A stretch of 64,000 bases of DNA from the NCBI RefSeq assembly GCF_032716425.1, contig NZ_CP090419.1, positions 2,234,001 to 2,298,000 on the forward strand, given 5' to 3'. The position numbers and the translations under genes are program-made. The DNA comes from Pseudoalteromonas sp. N1230-9. Its GTDB lineage: Bacteria > Pseudomonadota > Gammaproteobacteria > Enterobacterales > Alteromonadaceae. This document shows, piece by piece, positions 26,296 to 35,541 of this stretch. Every line of letters starts with the position of its first letter. Positions within the stretch are counted from its first letter, which is position 1. The notes beneath the pieces are model-generated. The model did not search any database, was not told the DNA's origin, and worked only from the letters and a program-made list of their open reading frames with translations.

Positions 26296-28448
26296 AACTT
26301 CTCCACAAAGATAGGTGGTGCAGGGATATCAAAGCACTTCATAAGCTCAATGCCAGCCTTAACTGTATGCGGCTCAAAGCTATTTAAAATTCCATCGATA
26401 TAGATATATCGAGATAGATAGTAAGCTTTTTGGCGATTGGATATAACTATTTGCTCTTGAAGTTTTTTCTTTATTTCTGCTTGATATGACAGCATTAAAG
26501 CAGCTGTTATTGGAAGCTCAACTATTAACTTTTCTGATCCTGTTTTTATATCACCAAAACAACCTACCTCAGTTTCGTGTTTCTCGCACTCTTTAAGCAA
26601 CTCAGAAAAAGCTACCATATCTTCAGATTCTTTTTGAAAGCCTTTAAGGCCAAGCACGTTTCTGGCCTCTGACAAAGAAACGACTTTGGTTTTAGAGTTT
26701 GATAGAACTGCAATCAGGTTCTGAGCATCTTTGATCATCTCTTCACTGACTATCTCTGAAAACCACTTACGTTCGTTGATTCTTGTCAGTGCCTCACTTC
26801 TATTAATATAGATATTCTGCCTCACATCTGATGTATGAGCATTCAAGGCAGCATTCACTTCAGATTGACTAAACATCTCATACGCACTTTGCTTTTCCCG
26901 AACTCCACGCTTATCGTTAATAATTGCAACAGACTGAGCCACATATGAAAGTCCTAAAGATCTTAAGGCTAACTCTGTACTTCCTTTAGTTTGCCCTTTA
27001 TCTTTCTCGAGATACCAAATATCATTTTGGGTGCATATATCTGTTATAAGCTCAATAAATGGCTTCGTGATTGGGTATTTTTTTAAGAGCCAACTTCTTA
27101 AATATGACCCTTTTAATGCTACAGATAGAATCGGATCTAAATGGGAGCATCGTTCAAATGTTAATCTTAGTTGAGTTGGTTGAGGATTTACTCCTGCTAA
27201 GCTCTTAATTTCATTATCAGTGCTAGCCAAAGCAATGTATTCTTTATATGCATTATGTACTGCTGAGCCTTTACTATACATTTGCGAAGTATACTCTGTA
27301 GCTGTGGATCTATTCTTGCCAAAGTCCCAAGATCCTGTTTCTCCTGAAATATAATAATCTCCAACCTTTAGTTCAATTTGGCCTGATAATTGTATTCGTT
27401 CACTTGCAAGAAGCCATGAAATCAAAACCTTTTCTGCTTGAATTGGTTTGTCTAGTGATTCATATGAACACCTGTCAAAACTTGCTGAGCTTACAACTTT
27501 TCCCTTTTTCGCTTTATGAAGTAGATAGTTCCGATCTCGCCTCAAGAAGCCGTTTCTTGTTAGATGCAATTTCATAAGTTCCTTTTGCTCTTCTAGCGTA
27601 AAAGTACCTTTGCTATTTTGTATAAGTCGACGAGAGAGAGGACAATTCAATAATAAACGTTCTATTAGCAATGGGTTGTCAGATGAACTTATAGCATTCC
27701 ATAGCGGTCTTATAAACGCCTCTACAACATCAGCTTTTACACTTCTTATATAGCCATGCCTAACTTGCTTAGCAGTCGCTCCTGTTAATTTGTTAATATT
27801 GGCTCTTGCCTCTTTAACCTCAGCATTTGAAAGAAGGTAACTTCTTTGTTCTCTTAAGATTTTAAGCATGACAACACAAAACATACGTAATGATTTTACA
27901 AGTGTTTGATCGTCATACTCTAATTTACTCAGTTCTGATAATGCTTTTCGAGTGGCTGATGATTGGCGAGAAATTTTAGGAACTCTCTTCTGGGTTGCAT
28001 TTACTCGAGCATGTGCCATTGTAGCTCGCTTATTGCCTTTTTCTGTTGCCAAATACCATTTCAGCGCTGTATTTACAGTGGCAACATCACCCTGAATAGA
28101 CACTTTTCGTTTCTTTAAATAGCTGGTCCAGTCTGGGTGGAGTGCTGTTAAATCACATTCTCCTTCTTCTCCAAACTTTTCATCAAGAAAATTGAATAAC
28201 TTTATGAAACATTGGTACTTCCCTTTCCGAGTGATACTAGCTTGACTAAGGAAAGGCTCCGACTTGCAGTAAGCTACTATAGCCAGACACAAAGGATCAC
28301 TCTCGAGTCGATTAGGTATACGGAGTGTATGGTAAGAAGGATTATGTCTCTTAGAGTTAGAAGCTGTAAATATTGCAAATGTTGGATCACTATTAATTGG
28401 TGTTACGTCACCCAAAGCATAGGCGGCTAACCAACTTTTATCTTTCAC
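26292..28448 (-). CDS. Large degenerate recombinase-like protein of the operon
   Basis: A 718-residue protein coupled to recombinase genes on both sides (11-base overlap upstream, ATGA overlap downstream). Its C-terminal half has the look of a tyrosine-recombinase fold but the catalytic set is not clear: SWLLASERIQLSGQIELKVG (~340) could be box I, no HxxR is evident, and NAHTSDVRQNIYINR (~538) resembles the His/Tyr end. It is likely a structural or DNA-binding partner rather than a strand-cleaving enzyme. It may correspond to the GmtZ-type component of gamma-mobile-trio islands; this is inference from size and order. Confidence 0.6.
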   Translation of the reverse strand: MKDKSWLAAYALGDVTPINSDPTFAIFTASNSKRHNPSYHTLRIPNRLESDPLCLAIVAYCKSEPFLSQASITRKGKYQCFIKLFNFLDEKFGEEGECDLTALHPDWTSYLKKRKVSIQGDVATVNTALKWYLATEKGNKRATMAHARVNATQKRVPKISRQSSATRKALSELSKLEYDDQTLVKSLRMFCVVMLKILREQRSYLLSNAEVKEARANINKLTGATAKQVRHGYIRSVKADVVEAFIRPLWNAISSSDNPLLIERLLLNCPLSRRLIQNSKGTFTLEEQKELMKLHLTRNGFLRRDRNYLLHKAKKGKVVSSASFDRCSYESLDKPIQAEKVLISWLLASERIQLSGQIELKVGDYYISGETGSWDFGKNRSTATEYTSQMYSKGSAVHNAYKEYIALASTDNEIKSLAGVNPQPTQLRLTFERCSHLDPILSVALKGSYLRSWLLKKYPITKPFIELITDICTQNDIWYLEKDKGQTKGSTELALRSLGLSYVAQSVAIINDKRGVREKQSAYEMFSQSEVNAALNAHTSDVRQNIYINRSEALTRINERKWFSEIVSEEMIKDAQNLIAVLSNSKTKVVSLSEARNVLGLKGFQKESEDMVAFSELLKECEKHETEVGCFGDIKTGSEKLIVELPITAALMLSYQAEIKKKLQEQIVISNRQKAYYLSRYIYIDGILNSFEPHTVKAGIELMKCFDIPAPPIFVEKL

Positions 28449-29631
28449 TTACATCTTCCATTGAGATATCAAGATCTGATCTATTTGTCCTACGACCAGA
28501 TGTGAGTGCATCAACCGTAATATAAGCAGCCAAGGTTTTTTTATCAACATGACCGAGACGGACTAATAAAAGCTCTTTTGGATCTGTACCATCCTCGTAT
28601 GCCTCTCCAACTAAGTCAGTTGCATAACTATGCCTTCCTGAATGAAAGCTGATGCCTTTAAGGCATTTCTTCGCAAGAATGAACTTTCGCTTGGGGTTTG
28701 TGCAATAGTCACCGTAGTTAGCCAGCAATGATGGCATTGCCTTATTCCGTGCCTGTTTGAACCAACTAGTTGCTGGCGTGCTCTCGCTAGAAAAAGCAAG
28801 TCCATCGCTACGACACAGAAGTTCTCCTTCCGGAAGCTTACTGCGAGGACCATTCAAAAAACGCTTTATAAACACAATATCCTTTTGTTTTATCACTATA
28901 GGCCTCTCTTTATTCCCCTTTTCCGAACGAATATCCATTTCTATCTCCGATTCACCTCGGACATGCATCTCAGAAATTAGAGCTCGTAACCCCCTAGTTG
29001 TAAAATTTCCTTTAAGAGTTACTTCGTGGGCTCTGAGACCACTATTCCTACCAAGACGAATCCCGATAAGATTCCTCATTCGAATAAAAGCTGACTTACT
29101 TGTGACGTTATTTTCGATTTCATCAAAAAGCAATCTATCTATGTATTGTGATTTCACTCTTCTTGGAGTAATTGATCCTGAACGGTACTCCGTTACTGAT
29201 ACACCTTTATTAAAATAAAAAGAGAAATCTGTATATGATTCTAAAACTGGTAATCGCTCTAGTGAGAATTTGTAGAATGCACTGAGCGTTGAGGCTGCCC
29301 GCTGTATAGTGGCATCAGAATTACCACGCTCAACTTTTAAAAAAGACAAGTAGCCAGCGCGCTCTGCATCTGTCAGCCGTCGCCAATCTAGAGAAACCTT
29401 TTCGTGAAGGTTTTCTGGGAATTCGAGAGTGTTTAAAAACAAAGCCAGATCACTAGCTCTAGATTTCTGTGTACTGAGCTTTTGCCCTTTAGAAGAACCG
29501 AGCAATAAAAAAAGGCAAGCAGGAACATGGAAATGCTCTTCACCAAAAGACTTATCGTCACGAATCAAAAAGTATGTATCGATCAGACCAATTGGGCTAT
29601 TAATTCCAGTAATTTTGAGCTTTTTCCACAT
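28438..29631 (-). CDS. Tyrosine recombinase (TnpA-like), first gene of the operon
   Basis: A 397-residue integrase with a complete catalytic set: box I Arg (GRNSGLRAHEVTL, ~193-205), Lys-containing beta turn (SEKGNKERPIVI, ~233), HxxR (FHSGRHSYATDL, ~335), second His (VRLGHVDKKT, ~362) and Tyr (LAAYITVD, ~371). It is the first gene inside the right end, reading inward, with no clear ribosome-binding site, and its start is 89 bases from the right core. It heads a four-gene coupled operon. It should be the principal integrase for the polB site. Confidence 0.9.
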   Translation of the reverse strand: MWKKLKITGINSPIGLIDTYFLIRDDKSFGEEHFHVPACLFLLLGSSKGQKLSTQKSRASDLALFLNTLEFPENLHEKVSLDWRRLTDAERAGYLSFLKVERGNSDATIQRAASTLSAFYKFSLERLPVLESYTDFSFYFNKGVSVTEYRSGSITPRRVKSQYIDRLLFDEIENNVTSKSAFIRMRNLIGIRLGRNSGLRAHEVTLKGNFTTRGLRALISEMHVRGESEIEMDIRSEKGNKERPIVIKQKDIVFIKRFLNGPRSKLPEGELLCRSDGLAFSSESTPATSWFKQARNKAMPSLLANYGDYCTNPKRKFILAKKCLKGISFHSGRHSYATDLVGEAYEDGTDPKELLLVRLGHVDKKTLAAYITVDALTSGRRTNRSDLDISMEDVSER

Positions 29632-29653
29632 AAGAAAATATACGTAGGCGATT

Positions 29654-29693
29654 TATGTTGACTTTAGTAGGTAATAAATATAAGTCAACAAAT
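29654..29693. repeat. Right end motifs, two copies in opposite orientation
   Basis: TATGTTGACTTTA at 29654-29666 and AAGTCAACAAA at 29682-29692 are two copies of the left-end motif TTTGTTGACTT facing each other. They lie between the integrase start and the right core and are the probable recombinase-binding sites. Confidence 0.55.
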
Positions 29694-29719
29694 GAACTTA
29701 AAAAGTACTCATCTTGATA

Positions 29720-29725
29720 AACATT
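29720..29725. other. Right attachment core (AATGTT on minus strand)
   Basis: Direct repeat of 7835-7840. Together the two cores account for the exact in-frame split of polB between Asn-Val and Ile of the Exo II motif. Confidence 0.75.
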
Positions 29726-30508
29726 CCAACCAATAATAACATCAGGGTCAACTGTTTGAATTTGTTCACATAGCTTAGTAAGCAGGTCTATTTCATCAAC
29801 ACACCATTGAATATCAAAATCACGCTCTGATGTATCAAGCGGCTCACCTATCATTAAAACAGTATCGACATTGTCCCCCACTAAACCAACAGAAAATAAG
29901 ACTCCGTCCCCACTGCACTCAATATCTAATGAGAGACTTGTAAACTGAGGTGTGAAATCATTATTTTGTTTAAACTTAACATCTGTTAACACGCGAAGCG
30001 GTGAAGATTGTACGACGCGCCCCTTTGCCCACACCGCACCTTTTATAAAACGCTCCATCAAAAAGCGATCTACCGGCCTAATATCGTCTTCATAGACATT
30101 CACAAAGTGGGCTTTAAGTTGTTTCGCTGCTTTATAGTAATGTTTTAAGGACGAAAAATGACAGGCTACAACAGGGTGTTGTTGAAATGTTTTTAACGAT
30201 ATATGTTTAATTTCACAGTGAATTTGGTACTCATTAAAAAGGCGGTTGACAGTGTTCAGATCTTGCTCACGAACAAAAAATACAGCCTTTTGCGGCGAAC
30301 TAATAAGTTTAACAGGCCCTTGCTCTGACAAGATCCATATTACGATAGATATACCTTTGGCATTATCAAAACATTGTGTAGAAAGAATAAAGCCAGAAGT
30401 AAGCTGCATGTAAAAACCTTTTAGCCTAAATAAGAGTAAAGCAAACGCTGAGCGACAAAATTAACCACAAGTTGCTTGTAGTTACCGCGTTAAATCTCTA
30501 AAATTCAT

Positions 30509-30528
30509 TACTGTAATTATATACATAC
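30509..30528. promoter_or_regulatory. LexA (SOS) box between polB and dinG
   Basis: TACTGTAATTATATACATAC matches the SOS box TACTGT-N8-ACAGTA except for the last G and flank (CTGT-N8-ACAT). It sits 16 bases upstream of dinG and about 100 upstream of the polB start; both are classic SOS genes in E. coli. Confidence 0.7.
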
Positions 30529-30544
30529 TTTAGGTTATCTGGAC

Positions 30545-32620
30545 ATGCTTTCTGACTCTTTAAAAAAAACAATTAGGCAAATTCATAAGCATGTTGCTGA
30601 TAACCTAACTGATTATCGCCCTCGTAGCAGTCAAAATTATTTAGTAGCAGAAATCGCTAAAACCTTGGCTGGCGAATACCACAAATCGCAACGTATCTGC
30701 GTTATAGAAGCGGGTACTGGCACAGGTAAATCACTTGCCTATTGCTTGGGAGCCATCCCTCTGGCAATGGCAAAAAAGAAAAAGCTGGTTATTTCAACCG
30801 CAACAGTCGCCCTTCAAGAACAGCTCATTAATAAAGAACTGCCATTTTTTAAAGAACACTCAGGGCTAGATATAAAATTTGACTTGGTTAAAGGTCGTCA
30901 ACGCTATATTTGCGCACAAAAGCTTAGTGCTGCAGTCAATGGTGATAGCCAGACACAAATGGAGTTTATGCCGACACTGTCATCTCCATTATCTGATATG
31001 GAAACCAAGTGTTTAAAGCAACTTTATGATGCTTACTCTAAAAAACAATGGCAAGGCGACCGCGATAGCTGGGCTGATACAATTCCTGATAAAGTGTGGA
31101 ACTTAATTGCTTGTGATAAACACTCATGCCAACGGCAGATGCGTGCTCATCAATTATGCCCTTTTCACATGGCACGTCAGCGTCTTATGCAAATGGACGT
31201 GCTCGTCATTAACCATTCTTTATTGCTCGCTGATTTAGACCTTGGCGGCGGTAAAATTCTCCCTGAGCCTGATGACACTATTTATGTTATTGATGAAGCA
31301 CATCACTTAGCCCACATCACCCGAGATTTTTCATCTGCTGCTGCAACGATTAAAGGCACTATAGATTGGCTTGATAAGCTGGTTAAATTCGCTGGGAAAA
31401 TGGCAAATGTATTGGTAGGTCAAAAAGCCATTGGACAAAACTTCAAGCTCAGTGACAGTATCAATGATGCCGCAAAGAATTTAAAAGTGGTGCGTGATAT
31501 TCTTGATAATGCAGATTTTAACTACAACAGTGACGATACCTATCGTTTTGAGCACGGTGAAATCCCAGCCTCTTTACATGCCAAAGCAAAAGATATCAGC
31601 GATGCCACTTTAGATGCTCTACGCGCTCTTAACAAAATGCATGACACCTTGGTACAAGATGTCAGTGATGGTGATATAAAACCTTACGTAGCCGATCCTA
31701 TTTTGGCTGAAAGCGGTCAGTATATTAATCGCTTAGAGTTACTGAACAAATTATGGTTTAGTTATGCCACAAAAGGCGAAGGTATTCCCCATGCACGGTG
31801 GATAAAACGCCTAGAGTATAAGAACCATCATGATCATTTACTCAGCGATTGTCCTATTGAAGTCGGTTATTACCTAAAAGATAAATTATGGAACCAATGT
31901 GCAGGTGCAGTGCTCTGTTCAGCCACACTAACGGCGCTTGGTTCATTTGATCATTTTGCTTACGAATGCGGGCTTGCAAAAGAAGAAGGCGTAAAATACA
32001 TCAAAGTGCCTTCACCATTTGACTACCCAAAACAGGCGACGTTGCATATTCCAAGCAGCCATATTGAACCCACAGATAAATCGTTTAGTGATCATCTCGC
32101 TGAGCAATTACCCAAATTCCTAGATGATAAAAAAGCTAACTTAGTCCTATTTGCTTCATATTGGCAGATGGATCACGTTGTAAAGGTGCTACGCAGTAAA
32201 GGTATTGATGTGCTCGTACAAGGCGAGATGTCACGTGAAGCCTTACTCAAAAAACACAAAGCGAATGTTGATCTAGGTCGCGCTAGTTACTTATTTGGCA
32301 CACAAAGTCTCTCAGAGGGGCTTGATCTGCCTGGCAAGTACCTCGAAAACTTAGTAATCACAAAAATCCCATTTGCAGTGCCCACGTCACCAATTGAAGA
32401 AGCCCAAGCGGAATTTGTACAAAGTAAAGGAGGCAATCCTTTTTTATCGATCACTGTTCCTGATGCAGCGAAGAAATTAGTACAAAGCTGTGGTAGACTG
32501 CTGCGCAAAGAAAATGATCAAGGTCGCATTACCATACTTGATCGCCGTTTAGTGACCAAGCGGTATGGCAAAGCCATGCTTGATACCTTGCCACCCTTTA
32601 AAAGACAAATTGATTATTAA
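30545..32620 (+). CDS. dinG: ATP-dependent DNA helicase DinG
   Basis: Superfamily-2 XPD-like 5'-3' helicase with an iron-sulfur cluster, 691 residues (E. coli 716). Walker A EAGTGTGKS (~57), Fe-S cysteines in RYICAQKL (~119), IACDKHSC (~193) and QLCPFH (~206), DEAH box VIDEAHHLAH (~248), motif SATLTALGS (~461), and the C-terminal GRLLRKENDQGRI (~656). It acts in replication-fork repair and R-loop removal under SOS control; the LexA-like box just upstream supports that. It is the first gene of an operon with three following genes. Confidence 0.95.
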   Translation: MLSDSLKKTIRQIHKHVADNLTDYRPRSSQNYLVAEIAKTLAGEYHKSQRICVIEAGTGTGKSLAYCLGAIPLAMAKKKKLVISTATVALQEQLINKELPFFKEHSGLDIKFDLVKGRQRYICAQKLSAAVNGDSQTQMEFMPTLSSPLSDMETKCLKQLYDAYSKKQWQGDRDSWADTIPDKVWNLIACDKHSCQRQMRAHQLCPFHMARQRLMQMDVLVINHSLLLADLDLGGGKILPEPDDTIYVIDEAHHLAHITRDFSSAAATIKGTIDWLDKLVKFAGKMANVLVGQKAIGQNFKLSDSINDAAKNLKVVRDILDNADFNYNSDDTYRFEHGEIPASLHAKAKDISDATLDALRALNKMHDTLVQDVSDGDIKPYVADPILAESGQYINRLELLNKLWFSYATKGEGIPHARWIKRLEYKNHHDHLLSDCPIEVGYYLKDKLWNQCAGAVLCSATLTALGSFDHFAYECGLAKEEGVKYIKVPSPFDYPKQATLHIPSSHIEPTDKSFSDHLAEQLPKFLDDKKANLVLFASYWQMDHVVKVLRSKGIDVLVQGEMSREALLKKHKANVDLGRASYLFGTQSLSEGLDLPGKYLENLVITKIPFAVPTSPIEEAQAEFVQSKGGNPFLSITVPDAAKKLVQSCGRLLRKENDQGRITILDRRLVTKRYGKAMLDTLPPFKRQIDY

Positions 32621-33396
32621 TGTTTGAATTAGCTTTAGATCCAACCACATGGGCACTACTTTGCGCTGTTGCCTTAGCCGCAGGCTTTATTGATGCAATT
32701 GCAGGTGGTGGCGGTATGCTAACAGTACCTGCACTTTTGACCGCAGGCCTTCCTCCTCATCTAACCCTAGGTACCAATAAGTTAGCTGCGAGTTTTGGCT
32801 CACTAACTGCAAGTGTTACTTACTTTCGCAAAAAGCTATTTAACCCTAGGTTTTGGGCCGCTTCCATTATGGCCACAGCCATAGGTGCGCTGTTAGGTAC
32901 CTTAATCGTTGATTACCTTAGTATCGACTTTTTAAACAAGTTACTTCCTATCGTTATTATCTTAGTCGCATGCTACAGCCTCTTTGGTAGTTTAAGCACG
33001 ACAGAGCATAATGAACTGCCTAAACTCGATGCAAAAACAAAACTTAAACAATGGATACAAGGCTTAGGACTAGGCTTTTTTGATGGCCTAGCAGGCCCAG
33101 GCACAGGTACTTTTTGGACCGCGTCAAACAGCTTACTTTATAAAATGAGCTTGTTGCTAAACTGCGGCCTTGCTCGATCAATGAACTTTGTTTCGAATTT
33201 TATCTCGTTGATCACCTTTGTCGCACTGGGCCATGTTAACTTTTTACTTGGTATCACGATGGGCTTTTTTCTTATGTTAGGTGCGTGGATTGGCGCTCAT
33301 TCTGCAATAAAATTCGGCAGTAAAATGATTCGCCCTGTTTTTAATACTGTGGTAATCATTTTAGCTTTAAAGTTAATTTATGAGGCCTACCTATAA
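32620..33396 (+). CDS. TSUP-family membrane transporter (YfcA-like)
   Basis: A 258-residue integral membrane protein with about eight helices, of the TauE/SafE/TSUP family (sulfite, sulfoacetate or other organic anion export). Signature segments are AGFIDAIAGGGGMLTVPALL (~21) and its internal repeat GFFDGLAGPGTGTFW (~152). Its ATG overlaps the dinG stop by one base (TAATG), so it is translationally coupled. Substrate unknown. Confidence 0.88.
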   Translation: MFELALDPTTWALLCAVALAAGFIDAIAGGGGMLTVPALLTAGLPPHLTLGTNKLAASFGSLTASVTYFRKKLFNPRFWAASIMATAIGALLGTLIVDYLSIDFLNKLLPIVIILVACYSLFGSLSTTEHNELPKLDAKTKLKQWIQGLGLGFFDGLAGPGTGTFWTASNSLLYKMSLLLNCGLARSMNFVSNFISLITFVALGHVNFLLGITMGFFLMLGAWIGAHSAIKFGSKMIRPVFNTVVIILALKLIYEAYL

Positions 33397-34005
33397 ATGA
33401 ACTCACCTGCTTTAAACAAACTACATGAACAAATTGCTAGGCTTAAGCACCAAGCTGAACAATTTGATAACGGCCACTTTTTTGCTAAAAACCGTTATAT
33501 GCAAGCGCAACCAAGTTTGTTTGATAAGGGGGTCTTTTCGACAAAGAGTATGAAACTCGTCGATTATGTCATTGAGATAGAAGAAGAGCTTGCCACTTTA
33601 CCACCCGCTGAACATCGTCATGCCTATCAATATGCACTAGAGCGCATAACTCAACAGGTGCAGGCGGTATTTAATGTCATGAAATCAACGCCTGTGTGGG
33701 CAAAAGAGAATAAATTCACTTATAAAGCAAAACCAAAACAGCATATTTTTAAACAAGCAGTAAAAAAGATTATGCAATCATCGCATGAGCTGTATGATGA
33801 ACTGAAACAAAATCATGAGTTCGAGCGCAGATTGGTGTTAATGATTGAAGAAAGAAAATTAAAACTCGATGCTGCTAATACTGCCCAAGCGAGTGAAATA
33901 AACAAAGAAATATTAGCTCTTCATGCAAGGCTTGGCAGGTGCCGAAAAGCCATTTCGGCCACTGAAGATAAAATACAGCAAGTCGAAAAACAGCAACTCA
34001 AATAA
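33397..34005 (+). CDS. priC: PriC-like primosomal replication protein N''
   Basis: A 202-residue mostly helical, basic protein of the PriC family: LHEQIARLKHQAEQFD near the N-terminus, NRYMQAQPSLFD (~31) typical of the family, then a long helical region. PriC loads DnaB onto stalled forks without PriA-style origin signals. It starts directly after the upstream stop, inside the dinG operon. Confidence 0.75.
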   Translation: MNSPALNKLHEQIARLKHQAEQFDNGHFFAKNRYMQAQPSLFDKGVFSTKSMKLVDYVIEIEEELATLPPAEHRHAYQYALERITQQVQAVFNVMKSTPVWAKENKFTYKAKPKQHIFKQAVKKIMQSSHELYDELKQNHEFERRLVLMIEERKLKLDAANTAQASEINKEILALHARLGRCRKAISATEDKIQQVEKQQLK

Positions 34006-34895
34006 TGTACTACTACCACCCTAGCTACTCTGCACTTGATTTACCAGAGCGACACCGCTTTCCGATTCAAAAATACCAATTGTTAAAAGAGCAGCTAAAT
34101 CACTTTATTGATGACGATTTTTTTATAACACCCAAGCAAGCAAATAAAGAACACTTAGCCCTGTGCCACGATCAGCATTACATAGATGCATTTCTCGCAG
34201 GTACACTTGCACCAAAAGCCATTAAAAAAATGGGCTTTCCTTGGTCTGAATCACTTGTTGAGCGTAGTTTATATTCAGTGGGAGCAGCGATTCAAGGCGC
34301 TGAATATGCTTTAAAGCATGGTGCAGCATTTAACTTAAGTGGTGGTTATCATCATGCATTTAGTGATCATGGCAGTGGTTTTTGCATTTTTAATGACTTA
34401 GCGATTGCCGCCGCACACCTTATACAAACTGAACAAGCTGACACCGTACTTATTTTTGATTGTGATGTACATCAAGGTGACGGCACTGCCGAGATTATTA
34501 ATCAACACGAGCAGATTATTAGTTGCTCTATTCATTGCGAACAAAATTTTCCTCGCATAAAGCAGTGCTCTAATTACGACTTTTCTCTTGAGCATGGCAC
34601 GAAAGATAGTGACTACCTAAAAGCTGTACAACAAGCCTTTGAGCTTACAACTAGACTGCATCAACCCGATATTATCTTATACAACGCAGGTGCAGATATT
34701 TTTAGTGATGACGAATTAGGCCATTTTTCGGTAAGTTTATCGGGTGTTTATCAACGCGACCATTTTGTTTTAAGCCAAGCCAAGGCATATAACATTCCTA
34801 TTTTTGCAGCATTAGGTGGCGGCTATCAACGTAACACCGAACGTTTAGTTAATGTACATAAACAGCTTTTTAAAGCCGCTGTCGATTTATTCTAA
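34005..34895 (+). CDS. Histone deacetylase-family amidohydrolase
   Basis: A 296-residue zinc-dependent deacetylase of the acetoin-utilisation/HDAC superfamily. It has the paired His and zinc-binding residues: SGGYHHAFSDHGSGFCIFND (~110-129), FDCDVHQGDG (~150), YNAGADIFSDDELG (~226) and LGGGYQ (~263). The start overlaps the priC stop by one base (TAATG). The bacterial members act on acetylpolyamines or acetylated proteins; substrate unknown here. Confidence 0.9.
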   Translation: MYYYHPSYSALDLPERHRFPIQKYQLLKEQLNHFIDDDFFITPKQANKEHLALCHDQHYIDAFLAGTLAPKAIKKMGFPWSESLVERSLYSVGAAIQGAEYALKHGAAFNLSGGYHHAFSDHGSGFCIFNDLAIAAAHLIQTEQADTVLIFDCDVHQGDGTAEIINQHEQIISCSIHCEQNFPRIKQCSNYDFSLEHGTKDSDYLKAVQQAFELTTRLHQPDIILYNAGADIFSDDELGHFSVSLSGVYQRDHFVLSQAKAYNIPIFAALGGGYQRNTERLVNVHKQLFKAAVDLF

Positions 34896-34940
34896 AGCTT
34901 GGTATACACTAAAAATACTAATTAATCAGGGTCGATATGT

Positions 34941-35219
34941 ATGAAGTTACACGATGATATTCACAACTATTTTGAAAAGCTCGTTGTAGATGATATTGCA
35001 AAACGCAATCTTGAATCAGTGTACAATGAAGACATCATGGCTGACTTGTGCTGCACTGTCCTTAATCAGTTACCTGCGCGTTATATTCGTTACGATGTAG
35101 ATATGGAGTTTTATCTGCCACAATCAGAGCGAATGCTAATGGAACAACAAGTACAAACCGCTATCGATGTTGCCATCACTCAAGTTTCAAAGAAGAAGGA
35201 ACTCAATAATGAGTCGTGA
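34941..35219 (+). CDS. ComFB-family protein
   Basis: A 92-residue acidic protein with the ComFB pattern: [38 protein letters not shown] (~30-48) and a C-terminal amphipathic helix. The family is named from Bacillus late competence, and members elsewhere have been linked to cyclic dinucleotide sensing; function here unknown. It overlaps the next start by 11 bases. Confidence 0.8.
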   Translation: MKLHDDIHNYFEKLVVDDIAKRNLESVYNEDIMADLCCTVLNQLPARYIRYDVDMEFYLPQSERMLMEQQVQTAIDVAITQVSKKKELNNES

Positions 35220-35367
35220 ATTGGAGGCTGCGCCAAATCATATTAAGCTTGCTGTCGATTTAATCATGCTATTAGAACAAAACAATGTGCCAGCAGAAGA
35301 TGTACTCGCAGCCCTTGAAATTGTAAAATCTGATTTTGAAAAAAAGTTAACACAAGCTTCAGATTAA
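35209..35367 (+). CDS. YbaM-like DUF2496 protein
   Basis: A 52-residue protein ([20 protein letters not shown]...) matching the small DUF2496 family represented by E. coli YbaM. The ATG at 35209 overlaps the ComFB gene end; the longer frame starting at 35167 is spurious because it lies inside that gene. Function unknown. Confidence 0.75.
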   Translation: MSRELEAAPNHIKLAVDLIMLLEQNNVPAEDVLAALEIVKSDFEKKLTQASD

Positions 35368-35541
35368 CCTAAGCAGTTTATTTATTGTGCTGCTTTAACC
35401 GTATTTATCTCCTCATTTTTATTATCATCTCCACCGTTATAGCATGACACAGGAAATACCTTGTAACAGAAACCCCTTTGCTTTTTATAATGCAAGCTAT
35501 ACTCTATTGAATAAAGTACAAGTATAAAAGGAGAATAAATT

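Larger units (their letters stand above)
7841..29719. mobile_element. 21.9-kb defence island inserted in polB
   Basis: The boundaries are fixed by the two halves of host polB, which end and resume in frame at a common AATGTT. The element carries a tyrosine-recombinase operon at its right end transcribed inward, a full second polB at its left end, and between them Gabija, Septu, a NADAR/PRTase pair and a GHKL ATPase with nuclease-like end. The layout (coupled recombinase genes at one end plus defence cargo) resembles Tn554-type elements and the gamma-mobile-trio islands described in Vibrio; the family assignment is my inference from gene order and sizes. No tRNA site, conjugation or phage structural genes are present. 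Confidence 0.9.
29600..30409 (-). pseudogene. polB: Host DNA polymerase II, 5' part, running into the element
   Basis: N-terminal 230 residues of host PolB (MQLTSGFILSTQ... to DPDVIIGWNV) including Exo I (SLDIECSGDG, ~159) and the first half of Exo II. At 29720 the sequence passes into the element and continues 39 further codons of unrelated residues, giving a 269-residue product without a polymerase domain. The fragment has no internal stops. It overlaps the start of the TnpA-like gene by 32 bases. The rest of the gene is at 6176-7840. Confidence 0.93.
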
